9,545 bases of DNA from Bacteroidota bacterium (GCA_023420435.1 JAEZWE010000055.1:1-9545); one strand, 5' to 3'; counted from the stretch's first letter, positions 1 to 7,571 are shown. Notes: generated by a model from the sequence alone, not told the origin. Made by a program: numbers and translations.

Positions 1-928
1 AAGGTATAGAACGGTCGAAAGTCGGTTTGTTTTCGTAAACCGTATCCATGGCAAGCCGATACAAATTTTTCGATTTTTCCGGACCTGTAAAAAGATTCGG
101 ATCAATGTCCGGTCCTGTTGCCATTACTAAAATTTCTCCATTGGAGGGATCTAATGCGACAATTGCACCATGTTTATCGACCAACATTTCTTCGGCAATT
201 CTCTGCAAATCGTAATCTATAGTTAGCGTGATATCTTTTCCGGAAATTTCTTCTTTATCCAATTCACCTCCTTTGTAAGATCCGACATCTCTTAATTTGA
301 TGTCTTTTTGGATGTATTTTAGTCCTTTTACTCCACGAAGATGTTTTTCGTAGGCTTTTTCAATTCCGGATTTTCCGATAAAATCTCCAGGTCTGTAGTA
401 AATGGAATCTTTTTTAATTTCGCGCTCATTGACTTCATTGGTGTAACCTAAAAGATTTCCTGAAGTGGAAACTTCATATTGTCTTTGGGGTCTTTTAACG
501 ATATTAAATGCAGGATATTTAAAAATAATTTCCTGAATTCTCGCCACTTCTTCTCTGCTGATGCTTTTCATAAAAGTCATCGGCGTAAGTTTGGAGTAAT
601 ATTTTTCTTTTTTTAAACCTTTTATTTTTTTGATGAAATCCTGTTTGGTAATTTTCAGTAAACCACAAAACTCCAAAGTGTCAAAATCGGGACGCATTAA
701 AGCTTGGGTAAACGAAATTTCGTAAGCAGGTTGATTGCCTACCAAGATTTTTCCATTACGATCGAAAATAACGCCTCGTTGCGGAATTACATATTCTGTT
801 TTTATGGAAGTGTTTGCAGCATTTAGCGCATAGCGATCTGTAAACAGTTGCAAATAAGCTAATCTTGCTATAAAAATTATAGCAATGACCGCAAGAACAG
901 AAATAATTTTTAGATATTGAGGTTTCAA
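1..928 (-). CDS. mrdA: Penicillin-binding protein 2 (peptidoglycan D,D-transpeptidase), N-terminal 309 residues, cut by the window edge
   Basis: PBP2 is the class B transpeptidase that cross-links peptidoglycan during cell elongation, anchored in the inner membrane and working with RodA and MreBCD. My translation of the reverse strand gives one membrane anchor at about residues 8-29, then the PBP dimerisation signature RGVIFDRNGKIL at 51-62, a GIEKAYEKHLRG motif at 188-199, and the entry to the transpeptidase domain, LTIDYDLQ, at 235-242. The frame leaves the window at residue 309, in the stretch that normally leads directly into the SxxK active site (YPPGSTFK in the family), so the catalytic serine is expected just outside. 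The start is TTG at 928-926. An in-frame TAA lies at 946-944, no ATG lies between, and the first in-frame ATG is codon 78, far beyond the anchor. The TTG overlaps the mreD TGA stop, which suggests translational coupling. Family assignment is firm; the exact start is inferred. Confidence 0.93.
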   Translation of the reverse strand, partial: MKPQYLKIISVLAVIAIIFIARLAYLQLFTDRYALNAANTSIKTEYVIPQRGVIFDRNGKILVGNQPAYEISFTQALMRPDFDTLEFCGLLKITKQDFIKKIKGLKKEKYYSKLTPMTFMKSISREEVARIQEIIFKYPAFNIVKRPQRQYEVSTSGNLLGYTNEVNEREIKKDSIYYRPGDFIGKSGIEKAYEKHLRGVKGLKYIQKDIKLRDVGSYKGGELDKEEISGKDITLTIDYDLQRIAEEMLVDKHGAIVALDPSNGEILVMATGPDIDPNLFTGPEKSKNLYRLAMDTVYENKPTFDRSIP

Positions 929-1431
929 ACTCTTTGTTTGATTTTAAATGTCAACGTGTAAATTACAATAAAAATAAAAGAAATCAAACTGGAAATGACC
1001 ACATTCAGAAAAATTTCAAAAAAGCGACTGAATTTGAAAAATTCGATATATTGAATTAAAAGCTGATGAAAGAAAATACTGGAAAGTATAAACAACAAAA
1101 ACTGTGGCCATTGTAATGAACTGAAGGAGAAAAAATCGGTAGTGGTATCTGTAGAAGATCTGAAAATTAAGGTTCTGAAATAAGCAATGGCTGTTGTAGC
1201 AAAAGCATTAATACCCCAAGTTCCCAAAAATGCATCAACTGCCAAACCAATAAGAAAACTTAAAATTAAAAATTGAAATTTATTCCTGAAAAAAGGGTAG
1301 AACATGACAAAAACAGGATATAAAACAGGCGTAAACTCACCGAAAATACGAATTCGGTTGAGAACAAAAATTTGCAGCGCCACAAGAAACAGAATCTGCA
1401 AAATGTCGGTAAAAAGGGTTCTGCTAATCAT
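925..1431 (-). CDS. mreD: Rod shape-determining membrane protein MreD
   Basis: MreD is a small integral membrane protein of the elongasome that partners MreC and helps link the cytoplasmic MreB filament to PBP2/RodA. The 168-residue product is the usual length and almost entirely hydrophobic, with about five membrane segments visible (roughly residues 8-26, 34-48, 53-72, 108-127 and 138-163) and a short basic C-terminus ending KIKQRV. MreD is poorly conserved in sequence, so the call rests on its length, its membrane profile, the LAVDAFLG segment at 63-70, and its position between mreC and a PBP2 gene. The ATG at 1431-1429 overlaps the end of mreC by 8 nt. Its TGA stop shares bases with the TTG start of mrdA. 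Confidence 0.9.
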   Translation of the reverse strand: MISRTLFTDILQILFLVALQIFVLNRIRIFGEFTPVLYPVFVMFYPFFRNKFQFLILSFLIGLAVDAFLGTWGINAFATTAIAYFRTLIFRSSTDTTTDFFSFSSLQWPQFLLFILSSIFFHQLLIQYIEFFKFSRFFEIFLNVVISSLISFIFIVIYTLTFKIKQRV

Positions 1432-2278
1432 TTTCTCTATCTATGGTGGCTTGTAAAGTATCTTGAATTCTTTCTACTTCAGCTTTTTTTAAATTTTTTA
1501 CAACATAAACCTTATTTAAGGTTCCCATTTTTTCAGAAAGTTCCACCGAAATGTCCCAATATCCGGTTTTACTATCCACTTGATAACCGGCAACGGTTCC
1601 TACAGTAATGCCCATTGGAAAAATTGCAGATTTTCCGTCAGTTATTACTGTATCACCTACTTTTACAGGAACATATTTCGGAATATCGGCTAAATGCATT
1701 AAACGGGAATTTTCGCCACGCCATGTTAAAGTTCCAAAATATCCTGAATTTTTTAAAGAAGCATTAATTTTAATTTTATTGACACTTAAAACGGATTGTA
1801 CCAATGCGTAAGAATCTGTAGTATTGATAACAATTCCGGCAATTCCTTTTGGAGCAATAACGCCCATTTTTGGAAAAACACCGTCACTTTTTCCTCTGTT
1901 TATAGTGAAATAATTATCCTTTCTGTTGATGGAATTAAAAACAATTTCACCATCCACAAAAGTATAAATTTGTCCGCCACCAATGGTATCATGAACTTTT
2001 CTGAATGAAGGATTTTTAGCGCCTTGTTTACCGTAAAGTTCCAGCATTAAGGCTTTATTCTGCGTTACCAATTCTTCGTTAATCTGCTTCAAACGCAAAT
2101 AAGCTGTCCCTTGATCGATATATCCGGAAATCCAGGAATTGAAAGCAGCAGTTTTCGCGGCAATCCAACTTTGCTGCATGGAGTTTTTCGAGAAAATAAG
2201 CACTATTGCAATAATTTGCAACAGTAGAAAGGACATTAAAAGTCCGTTCTTAGAAAATAATCTCATCAAAAAACCCAT
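1424..2278 (-). CDS. mreC: Rod shape-determining protein MreC
   Basis: MreC is a bitopic membrane protein whose periplasmic part binds and activates PBP2 and links it to MreB and MreD. The 284-residue product has a short cytoplasmic N-terminus, one membrane segment at about residues 13-30, a helical and probably coiled-coil stretch at about 54-85 (KQINEELVTQNKALMLEL), and then the beta-rich MreC core with characteristic glycine turns such as TINRGKSDGVFPKMGVI at 125-141 and a VGDTVITDG segment at 207-215. The C-terminal tail (about 262-284) is charged and likely helical. The ATG at 2278 lies 20 nt after the mreB stop with no Shine-Dalgarno sequence. A second ATG at codon 5 is possible but would shorten the protein only slightly. 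The gene is part of the mreBCD-mrdA operon. Confidence 0.95.
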   Translation of the reverse strand: MGFLMRLFSKNGLLMSFLLLQIIAIVLIFSKNSMQQSWIAAKTAAFNSWISGYIDQGTAYLRLKQINEELVTQNKALMLELYGKQGAKNPSFRKVHDTIGGGQIYTFVDGEIVFNSINRKDNYFTINRGKSDGVFPKMGVIAPKGIAGIVINTTDSYALVQSVLSVNKIKINASLKNSGYFGTLTWRGENSRLMHLADIPKYVPVKVGDTVITDGKSAIFPMGITVGTVAGYQVDSKTGYWDISVELSEKMGTLNKVYVVKNLKKAEVERIQDTLQATIDREND

Positions 2279-2298
2279 CCCGAAAAAAAACTATTGAA

Positions 2299-3324
2299 TT
2301 ATTTAATCAAGAAATTAAATTTGTCCATATTTTTCAAAGCGATTCCTGTTCCACGAACAACCGCTCTTAAAGGATCTTCAGCTACAAATACAGGAAGTCC
2401 TGTTTTTCTGTGAAGACGATCTGCTAATCCTCTTAACAAAGCACCACCACCAGCAAGATAAATACCGGTTTTGTAAATATCGGCTGCCAATTCTGGAGGT
2501 GTTAAAGATAATGTTTCCATTACGGCATCTTCAATTCTGATGATTGATTTATCCAAAGCTCTTGCGATTTCTTTGTAACCTACCATAATTTCTTTTGGCT
2601 TACCGGTAATTAAATCACGTCCTTGTACTGGAATATCTTCTACATCAACATCCAATTCTTCCACAGCAGAACCAACCTCAATTTTCACTCTTTCTGCGGT
2701 TCTTTCCCCAATGTAAAGGTTATGATGTGTTCTTAAATAATAGGCAATATCGTTAGTAAAAACATCACCTGCAATTTTTACAGATTTGTCGCAAACAATA
2801 CCTCCAAGAGCAACCACGGCAATTTCTGTTGTTCCACCACCGATATCGATAATCATATTACCTTCCGGTTTTTGAACATCAATTCCCACTCCAATTGCAG
2901 CAGCCATTGGTTCATAAATTAAACGAACTTCTTTTGCGTTAACTTTTTGTGCGGAATCTCTTACCGCTCTTTTTTCCACTTCTGTAATTCCTGAAGGAAT
3001 ACAAATAACAATTCTTAAAGCGGGCTGAATTAATTTTCCTTTTATTCCTGGAATTTTTTTGATAAACTCCTTAATCATGTGTTCAGAAGCGTGAAAATCA
3101 GCAATAACACCGTCTTTTAAAGGACGAATGGTTTTGATATCTTCATGGGTTTTTCCCTGCATGTGTTTCGCTTGTTCACCCACAGCAATTGGTTTTCCTG
3201 TGGAACGTTCAATTGCAACAATAGATGGTTGATCGATTACTATTTTGTTATTGTGAATGATTAGTGTATTAGCTGTTCCAAGGTCAATCGCAATTTCCTG
3301 CGTGAACATATCAAATAAACCCAT
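2299..3324 (-). CDS. mreB: Rod shape-determining protein MreB (actin homologue)
   Basis: MreB is a bacterial actin that polymerises on the inner face of the membrane and directs the elongation machinery. The 341-residue product matches the family length. The actin-fold ATP site is complete: phosphate-1 loop IDLGTANT at 13-20, EP at 138-139, phosphate-2 loop DIGGGTTE at 160-167, and the adenosine motif AGGGALLRG at 291-299. I place the start at the ATG at 3324, giving MGLFDMFTQEIAIDLG, where the hydrophobic GLFDMF resembles the membrane-binding amphipathic end of other MreBs. The frame stays open to an ATG at 3363, but that adds 13 polar residues unlike the family, and its first base is the last base of the candidate -7 element at 3363-3370. 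It is the first gene of the leftward operon and divergent from hemA. Confidence 0.97.
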   Translation of the reverse strand: MGLFDMFTQEIAIDLGTANTLIIHNNKIVIDQPSIVAIERSTGKPIAVGEQAKHMQGKTHEDIKTIRPLKDGVIADFHASEHMIKEFIKKIPGIKGKLIQPALRIVICIPSGITEVEKRAVRDSAQKVNAKEVRLIYEPMAAAIGVGIDVQKPEGNMIIDIGGGTTEIAVVALGGIVCDKSVKIAGDVFTNDIAYYLRTHHNLYIGERTAERVKIEVGSAVEELDVDVEDIPVQGRDLITGKPKEIMVGYKEIARALDKSIIRIEDAVMETLSLTPPELAADIYKTGIYLAGGGALLRGLADRLHRKTGLPVFVAEDPLRAVVRGTGIALKNMDKFNFLIK

Positions 3325-3362
3325 ATTTTTTGTTTGATTTTTTTGTGAAGAAATTAAGTGCA

Positions 3363-3370
3363 CAAAGATA
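3363..3370 (-). promoter_or_regulatory. Candidate Bacteroidota -7 promoter element for the mreB operon
   Basis: Read leftwards this is TATCTTTG, a full match to the Bacteroidota sigma-factor consensus TAnnTTTG. It would start transcription near 3357, giving a leader of about 30-35 nt before the mreB ATG at 3324. No TTG (-33 element) is seen at the usual 17-23 nt upstream; the sequence there is a T-run inside a small inverted repeat (AGATT at 3382-3386 with AATCT at 3392-3396). The match is short and the region AT-rich, so this remains a candidate. Confidence 0.5.
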
Positions 3371-3543
3371 TGAATTTAGAGAGATTCTAAAAATCTTAGT
3401 TACCTAAATTTGGTTAAATTTTTATTAAAGTTTTGATCTTCACACCACCACTTTTTTTACACTTCATTCAACTGTTCTTTTTCAAGTGATTTTGGCGATA
3501 TTCATCATTGTTTTCTTCAACAAAAATTTAAAATTAAAAACCT

Positions 3544-3551
3544 TAAATTTG
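3544..3551 (+). promoter_or_regulatory. Candidate -7 promoter element for hemACDE
   Basis: TAAATTTG matches the Bacteroidota -7 consensus and lies 11 nt before the hemA ATG, so the transcript would have a leader of only about 6 nt. There is no TTG at normal -33 spacing; the nearest upstream one, at 3508-3510, is 33 nt away. A second TAAATTTG at 3405-3412 on the same strand would instead give a leader of about 150 nt, also without a good -33. One of the two probably serves hemA, but the sequence does not decide which. The rest of 3371-3543 shows no gene, only AT-rich sequence and a pyrimidine-rich patch around 3435-3485. Confidence 0.35.
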
Positions 3552-3562
3552 CAGCTGTTTTT

Positions 3563-4840
3563 ATGTCTCAAAACTCTAACATACATCAAACCTCCAATTT
3601 TGCAGTTTTAAGTATTAGCTACGAAAAAGCGGATGCTGAAACACGCGGAAAATTTGCTTTTTTTGATGAAAATGTTAAAAATTTTGTGCAGAAAGTTCAT
3701 CAAAAACAATTAGGAGACGCTTTTGTAGTTTCCACTTGTAACAGAACTGAAATTTATACCACCACCTCAAATTATTTACTCATAGCAGAAGAATATTGTA
3801 ATACGGTAGGTGTACAACTTTCCGATTTTATGCAATTTGCCAATATTTTGAGGCGTGAAGATGCTTTAAATCATTTGTTTCGAGTTTCGGCAGGTTTGGA
3901 AAGTCAAATCTTAGGGGATTTTGAAATTATCGGACAAATTAAAAATGCCTATAATCGTTTTAAGAAAGAGAAATCAAACTCCAATCCTTATCTGGAACGT
4001 GCGATTAATTCCGCCATACAAATTTCAAAAAAAATAAAGAACGAAACCGGAATTTCCAATGGTGCAGCATCCGTTTCTTACGCTGCGGTTCATTATATTT
4101 TAAATTCAAAAAAGCAACTTTCCGAAAAAAATATTTTGCTTCTTGGGGTTGGAGAAATTGGGCAAAATACGGTTGAAAATCTAGTAAAACACATTCACAA
4201 ACCAAAAGTAAAAGTAGCCAACAGAACTTTGGAATACGCAGAAAAAATTGCAGAAAAATACCAAATTCCCCACATTGAATTTGAAACTTTTGAAGAAGAA
4301 CTGAAGCAAACGGATATTTTAATTGTAGCTACAGGAGCCGAAAAACCTATTGTAAAAAACCAGCAGATTCCTTCAGGAAAAGAAATGTTGGTTATTGATC
4401 TTTCAATTCCCAATAATGTGGAAAAAGTAATTGGAGATCGAAATGAGGTGGAGTTGGTCGATGTTGATATCCTTTCTCAACATATCAGCGAAACCATGGA
4501 ACAGCGTAAAAAAGAGGTTCCAAAAGCGGAAATGATCATCAAACAAATGGCTAAGGATTTTGCTGAGTGGGAGAAAAAAAGAAAAATGGCTCCCAAAATT
4601 CATCACTTTAAAGCAGTTTTGAAAAATATGGAAAGAAACGAAATGCACAATATCCACAAAAAGCATCGCTATATTGGCGTTAATGATATGGAACTTTCCG
4701 AAAAAATGATTCAGAAAATTACCAACCGTTTTGCAAAATTTATCATCGACAACCCAATGAAGGCGGAAGAAGTAAGCAAACTAATGCATGAAATTTTTGT
4801 GGAACAGCCAAATAACGAGTTTCAGGAGAAACATTCTTAG
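3563..4840 (+). CDS. hemA: Glutamyl-tRNA reductase
   Basis: This NADPH-dependent enzyme reduces the glutamate carried by tRNA-Glu to glutamate-1-semialdehyde, the first committed and usually rate-controlling step of C5-pathway tetrapyrrole synthesis. The 425-residue protein has the family's three parts. The N-terminal catalytic domain carries the nucleophile Cys59 in STCNRTEIY (57-65) and the GLESQILGDFEIIGQIK block at 111-127. The NADPH-binding domain has GVGEIG at 195-200. A helical C-terminal dimerisation domain ends near residue 415. The GLESQILGD form, with Asp119 where many GluTRs have Glu, looks like a normal lineage variant. The ATG at 3563 gives an N-terminus (MSQNSNIHQTSNFAVLSIS) typical of flavobacterial HemA, and no earlier in-frame ATG is seen upstream. 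It is the first gene of the hemACDE cluster. Confidence 0.97.
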   Translation: MSQNSNIHQTSNFAVLSISYEKADAETRGKFAFFDENVKNFVQKVHQKQLGDAFVVSTCNRTEIYTTTSNYLLIAEEYCNTVGVQLSDFMQFANILRREDALNHLFRVSAGLESQILGDFEIIGQIKNAYNRFKKEKSNSNPYLERAINSAIQISKKIKNETGISNGAASVSYAAVHYILNSKKQLSEKNILLLGVGEIGQNTVENLVKHIHKPKVKVANRTLEYAEKIAEKYQIPHIEFETFEEELKQTDILIVATGAEKPIVKNQQIPSGKEMLVIDLSIPNNVEKVIGDRNEVELVDVDILSQHISETMEQRKKEVPKAEMIIKQMAKDFAEWEKKRKMAPKIHHFKAVLKNMERNEMHNIHKKHRYIGVNDMELSEKMIQKITNRFAKFIIDNPMKAEEVSKLMHEIFVEQPNNEFQEKHS

Positions 4841-4889
4841 CTTTTTCTATGTTCTAAAAAATCCGTATTTTTCACAAAATTCAGAACTT

Positions 4890-5798
4890 ATGCAAATTCG
4901 TATCGGAACAAGAAATTCTCCATTGGCTTTATGGCAAGCCAGAGAAGTGGCAAGAAATCTACAAAACCGAAATTTTAAAACCGAAATTACACCCATACTT
5001 TCTTCCGGAGATAAAAACCTGGATCAACCTTTATATGCTATGGGAATTTCTGGAATTTTCACCAAAGATCTTGATGTCGCTCTTTTAAATAAAGAAATTG
5101 ATATTGCCGTTCATTCTTTGAAAGATGTTCCTACGCAACTTCCCGAAAATCTGGAAATTATTGCCTATCTGAAACGGGATTTTTCACAAGATGTTTTGGT
5201 GAGAAATTCAAATGCTAAAACCAAGCCTTTAAACGAATTAAAAATTGCGACAAGCAGTTTAAGAAGAAGAGCCTTTTGGCTGAAAGAATTTCCCAATACC
5301 GAATTTGTAGATATCCGTGGAAATGTACAAACCCGTTTGCAAAAATTAGAAGAAGGTTTAGCGGATGCCACTATGTTTTCTTTGGCAGGACCTCAAAGAT
5401 TAGGATTAAAAATCGATTTCGAGGAATTGCCTTTTATGCTTTCTGCGCCTTCACAAGGTGTGGTTGCAATTGTTGGTCACAATGAAAATACGGAAATTAA
5501 TGAAGTTTTGAAATCCATAAATGATAAACAAACCCAATTTTGTGTAGAAACGGAAAGAAATTTTTTAAAAACCCTTGAAGGTGGTTGTACTGCACCTATT
5601 GGTGCTTTTGCTGAAATTCAAGAAGGTAAAATGCGATTTGTGGGCAGACTTTGTTCATTAGATGGAAAAAACTGTATCGAAACTGACGATATTTTTGAAT
5701 TTGATAAAAACAAAAATCACGGAGCTGAAATTGCAAACCAAGTTTTGAATAACGGGGGAAGAGAAATAATGAGTGAAATTCGATCAAAAATGCATTAA
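4890..5798 (+). CDS. hemC: Hydroxymethylbilane synthase (porphobilinogen deaminase)
   Basis: This cytosolic enzyme joins four porphobilinogen molecules into hydroxymethylbilane on a covalently bound dipyrromethane cofactor. The 302-residue product is of normal length. Motifs visible are the N-terminal RIGTRNSPLALWQA (4-17), HSLKDVPT (75-82) with catalytic Asp79, the arginine-rich SSLRRRAFW (122-130), RGNVQTRL (143-150), and LEGGCTAPIGAF (229-240) with cofactor-binding Cys233. I chose the ATG at 4890 because it begins the conserved N-terminus exactly. The frame is open to an ATG at 4788 inside hemA, but that extension of 34 residues has no family counterpart. It lies 49 nt after hemA with no promoter or terminator seen in the gap, so co-transcription is likely. 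Confidence 0.97.
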   Translation: MQIRIGTRNSPLALWQAREVARNLQNRNFKTEITPILSSGDKNLDQPLYAMGISGIFTKDLDVALLNKEIDIAVHSLKDVPTQLPENLEIIAYLKRDFSQDVLVRNSNAKTKPLNELKIATSSLRRRAFWLKEFPNTEFVDIRGNVQTRLQKLEEGLADATMFSLAGPQRLGLKIDFEELPFMLSAPSQGVVAIVGHNENTEINEVLKSINDKQTQFCVETERNFLKTLEGGCTAPIGAFAEIQEGKMRFVGRLCSLDGKNCIETDDIFEFDKNKNHGAEIANQVLNNGGREIMSEIRSKMH

Positions 5799-5822
5799 AT
5801 TTTTCAGAATTAAGTTTCCAAA

Positions 5823-6491
5823 ATGAAGATTCTTTACACCAAAAAAATAAATGAACAAATGATTTCCGAAAACTTAGGGAATCATTTTTCTTATGATTTT
5901 GTTGAGGTAATTCGGATTGATTTTTTGAAAATTGAAGCATTTGATTTGGAAGATAAATCCATCATTTTCACCAGCTTAAATGCAGTTCGTTCCTTTTTTC
6001 AAAATCAATTTAAAATTAAGAATAATAAAATCTATTGTGTTGGTGAAAAATCGGCAGATTTTCTAAAATCTAAAGGTTTGTCGGTTTCAAGAATTGAAAA
6101 AAACGCTGATGAATTGGCAAATTTTATTATTGAAAATTGTAAAAATGATAAATTTGTTCACTTTGCAGGAGATTTATCTTTAGATATTTTAAATGAAAAA
6201 CTAAGAACTAATGGGATTTTCTATCAAAAAGAAATTATTTACAAAACAATATTATTGAATCCCAAAATTGAGGAAAATTATGATGCTTTGGTCTTTTTTT
6301 CTCCAAGCGGAGTTCGTAGTTTTGCACAACGAAATTCTTTAGAGAATAAAATACTTTTTTCTATCGGAAAAACCACCGAAAAAGAGCTTCAAAAATTCAC
6401 AAAACAAGAAATTTTCACGAGTAGTGAAAATAACCTTCAAGATCTGTTAAAGTTGATAAAATCACGCGAAAACACAGATTCTAAGAAATAA
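5823..6491 (+). CDS. hemD: Uroporphyrinogen-III synthase
   Basis: HemD cyclises hydroxymethylbilane with inversion of ring D to give uroporphyrinogen III; without it the product would form the non-physiological type I isomer. The family is weakly conserved. The 222-residue product shows its usual hallmarks: ILYTKKI at the N-terminus (3-9), IFTSLNAVRSF at about 48-58, a YCVGEKSADFL turn at about 71-81, VFFSPSGVRSF in the second domain, and SIGKTTEKEL near the C-terminus, consistent with the two-domain fold. Position between hemC and hemE gives independent support. It starts 24 nt after hemC, and its stop is 5 nt before the hemE ATG, so it sits within one transcript. No Shine-Dalgarno sequence is present. 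Confidence 0.92.
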   Translation: MKILYTKKINEQMISENLGNHFSYDFVEVIRIDFLKIEAFDLEDKSIIFTSLNAVRSFFQNQFKIKNNKIYCVGEKSADFLKSKGLSVSRIEKNADELANFIIENCKNDKFVHFAGDLSLDILNEKLRTNGIFYQKEIIYKTILLNPKIEENYDALVFFSPSGVRSFAQRNSLENKILFSIGKTTEKELQKFTKQEIFTSSENNLQDLLKLIKSRENTDSKK

Positions 6492-6496
6492 AATTT

Positions 6497-7522
6497 ATGA
6501 TTAAAAACGATTTATACTTAAAAGCATTACGAGGAGAAACGGTTGAAAGACCGCCAGTTTGGATGATGCGACAAGCGGGAAGATATTTACCGGAATTTAT
6601 TGCATTACGCGAAAAATTTGATTTTTTCACACGTTGTCAAACCCCGGAATTGGCTTCAGAAATTACAGTTCAGCCGATTCGTAGATTTCCTTTGGATGCT
6701 GCGATTTTATTTTCTGATATTTTGGTCGTTCCACAAGCGATGGGAATTGATTTTCAGATGAAAGAATCGGTGGGTCCTTGGTTGGAAAATCCTATTAGAA
6801 CTTTGGAACAAGTTCAAAATATTGAAGTTCCCAATGTCGATGAAACATTGAATTATGTTTTTGACGCCATAGAATTAACCCTGATAAAACTGGATCATGA
6901 AATTCCGCTAATTGGTTTTGCAGGTTCACCATGGACGATTTTGTGCTATTGTGTAGAAGGAAAAGGATCAAAAGCTTTTGATATTGCCAAATCGTTTTGT
7001 TTTAAAAATCCGGAAGCTGCGCATTTACTTTTACAGAAAATTACCGATACTACGATTGCTTATTTAAAAAGAAAAGTAGAAAAAGGAGTTTCTGCAGTTC
7101 AGATTTTTGATTCTTGGGGAGGAATGCTTTCTGCGGAAGATTATCAGGAATTTTCTTGGAAATATATCAAGCAAATTGTTGATGCCTTAAGTCCTTTAAC
7201 GCATGTTGTCGTTTTTGGAAAAGGATGTTGGTTTGCTTTGGAAGAAATGACGATGAGTCCGGTTTCAGCACTTGGTGTAGATTGGACGATAACTCCCGAA
7301 TTTGCAAGAACTTTAACCAACCATACCATGACTTTGCAGGGAAATTTTGATCCTGCAAGATTACATTCAACACCGGAAACGATTAGAAAAATGGTGGATC
7401 AAATGATCCGCAGATTTGGAAAAGACCGATATATTGCCAATCTTGGACATGGAATTTTACCCAATATCCCGGTTGAAAATGCAGAAGCTTTTATTAGAGC
7501 TGTTGTTGATTGGAAAGAATAA
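6497..7522 (+). CDS. hemE: Uroporphyrinogen decarboxylase
   Basis: This cofactor-free cytosolic enzyme removes the four acetate carboxyls of uroporphyrinogen III to give coproporphyrinogen III. The 341-residue protein is full length and strongly conserved. PPVWMMRQAGRYLPEF at 19-34 contains the two substrate-binding arginines (Arg25 and Arg29). FSDILVVPQAMG at 72-83 holds the key Asp74. GFAGSPWTILCYCVEGKGSK at 140-159 includes the catalytic Tyr151. QIFDSWGGML at 202-211, GNFDP at 282-286 and NLGHGILPNIP at 315-325 with His318 complete the active site. It starts 5 nt after hemD and is the last gene of the cluster, followed directly by an intrinsic terminator. Confidence 0.98.
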   Translation: MIKNDLYLKALRGETVERPPVWMMRQAGRYLPEFIALREKFDFFTRCQTPELASEITVQPIRRFPLDAAILFSDILVVPQAMGIDFQMKESVGPWLENPIRTLEQVQNIEVPNVDETLNYVFDAIELTLIKLDHEIPLIGFAGSPWTILCYCVEGKGSKAFDIAKSFCFKNPEAAHLLLQKITDTTIAYLKRKVEKGVSAVQIFDSWGGMLSAEDYQEFSWKYIKQIVDALSPLTHVVVFGKGCWFALEEMTMSPVSALGVDWTITPEFARTLTNHTMTLQGNFDPARLHSTPETIRKMVDQMIRRFGKDRYIANLGHGILPNIPVENAEAFIRAVVDWKE

Positions 7523-7540
7523 TTTCTGAATCTAAATAAA

Positions 7541-7567
7541 AAAAACCGCAAAAATTTTGCGGTTTTT
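7541..7567. terminator. Bidirectional intrinsic terminator between hemE and sufS
   Basis: A nearly perfect palindrome: A-run, CCGCAAAA, a single central A at 7554, TTTTGCGG, T-run. The GC core is CCGC (7546-7549) with GCGG (7559-7562), and the arms extend through five A:T pairs on each side. The rightward transcript ends in TTTTTATTTTT and the leftward transcript in eight Ts (7545-7538), so it can stop both hemE and sufS. It fills most of the 49 nt between the two convergent stop codons. Confidence 0.9.
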
Positions 7568-7571
7568 ATTT

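Noticed and set aside
1372..2008. Several open frames on the forward strand across mreC and mreD
   Set aside because: They are antisense to well-supported genes, match no family I recognise, and have no promoter or conserved start.
3371..3543. Small gene, riboswitch or sRNA in the mreB-hemA intergenic region
   Set aside because: No frame with a plausible start and length, and no stable hairpin or recognisable riboswitch core; only short AT-rich imperfect dyads.
4005..4666. Reverse-strand open frames inside hemA
   Set aside because: Low-complexity Phe/Ser-rich products typical of antisense readings of AT-rich genes; hemA is clearly the coding strand.
4788..4889. N-terminal extension of HemC by 34 residues beginning inside hemA
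   Set aside because: The conserved HemC N-terminus starts exactly at the ATG at 4890, the resulting length is normal, and the extension is simply the out-of-frame end of hemA and the spacer.
4841..4889. Separate promoter or terminator between hemA and hemC
   Set aside because: No TAnnTTTG element and no stem with T-tract is present, so the gap is most simply an operon spacer.
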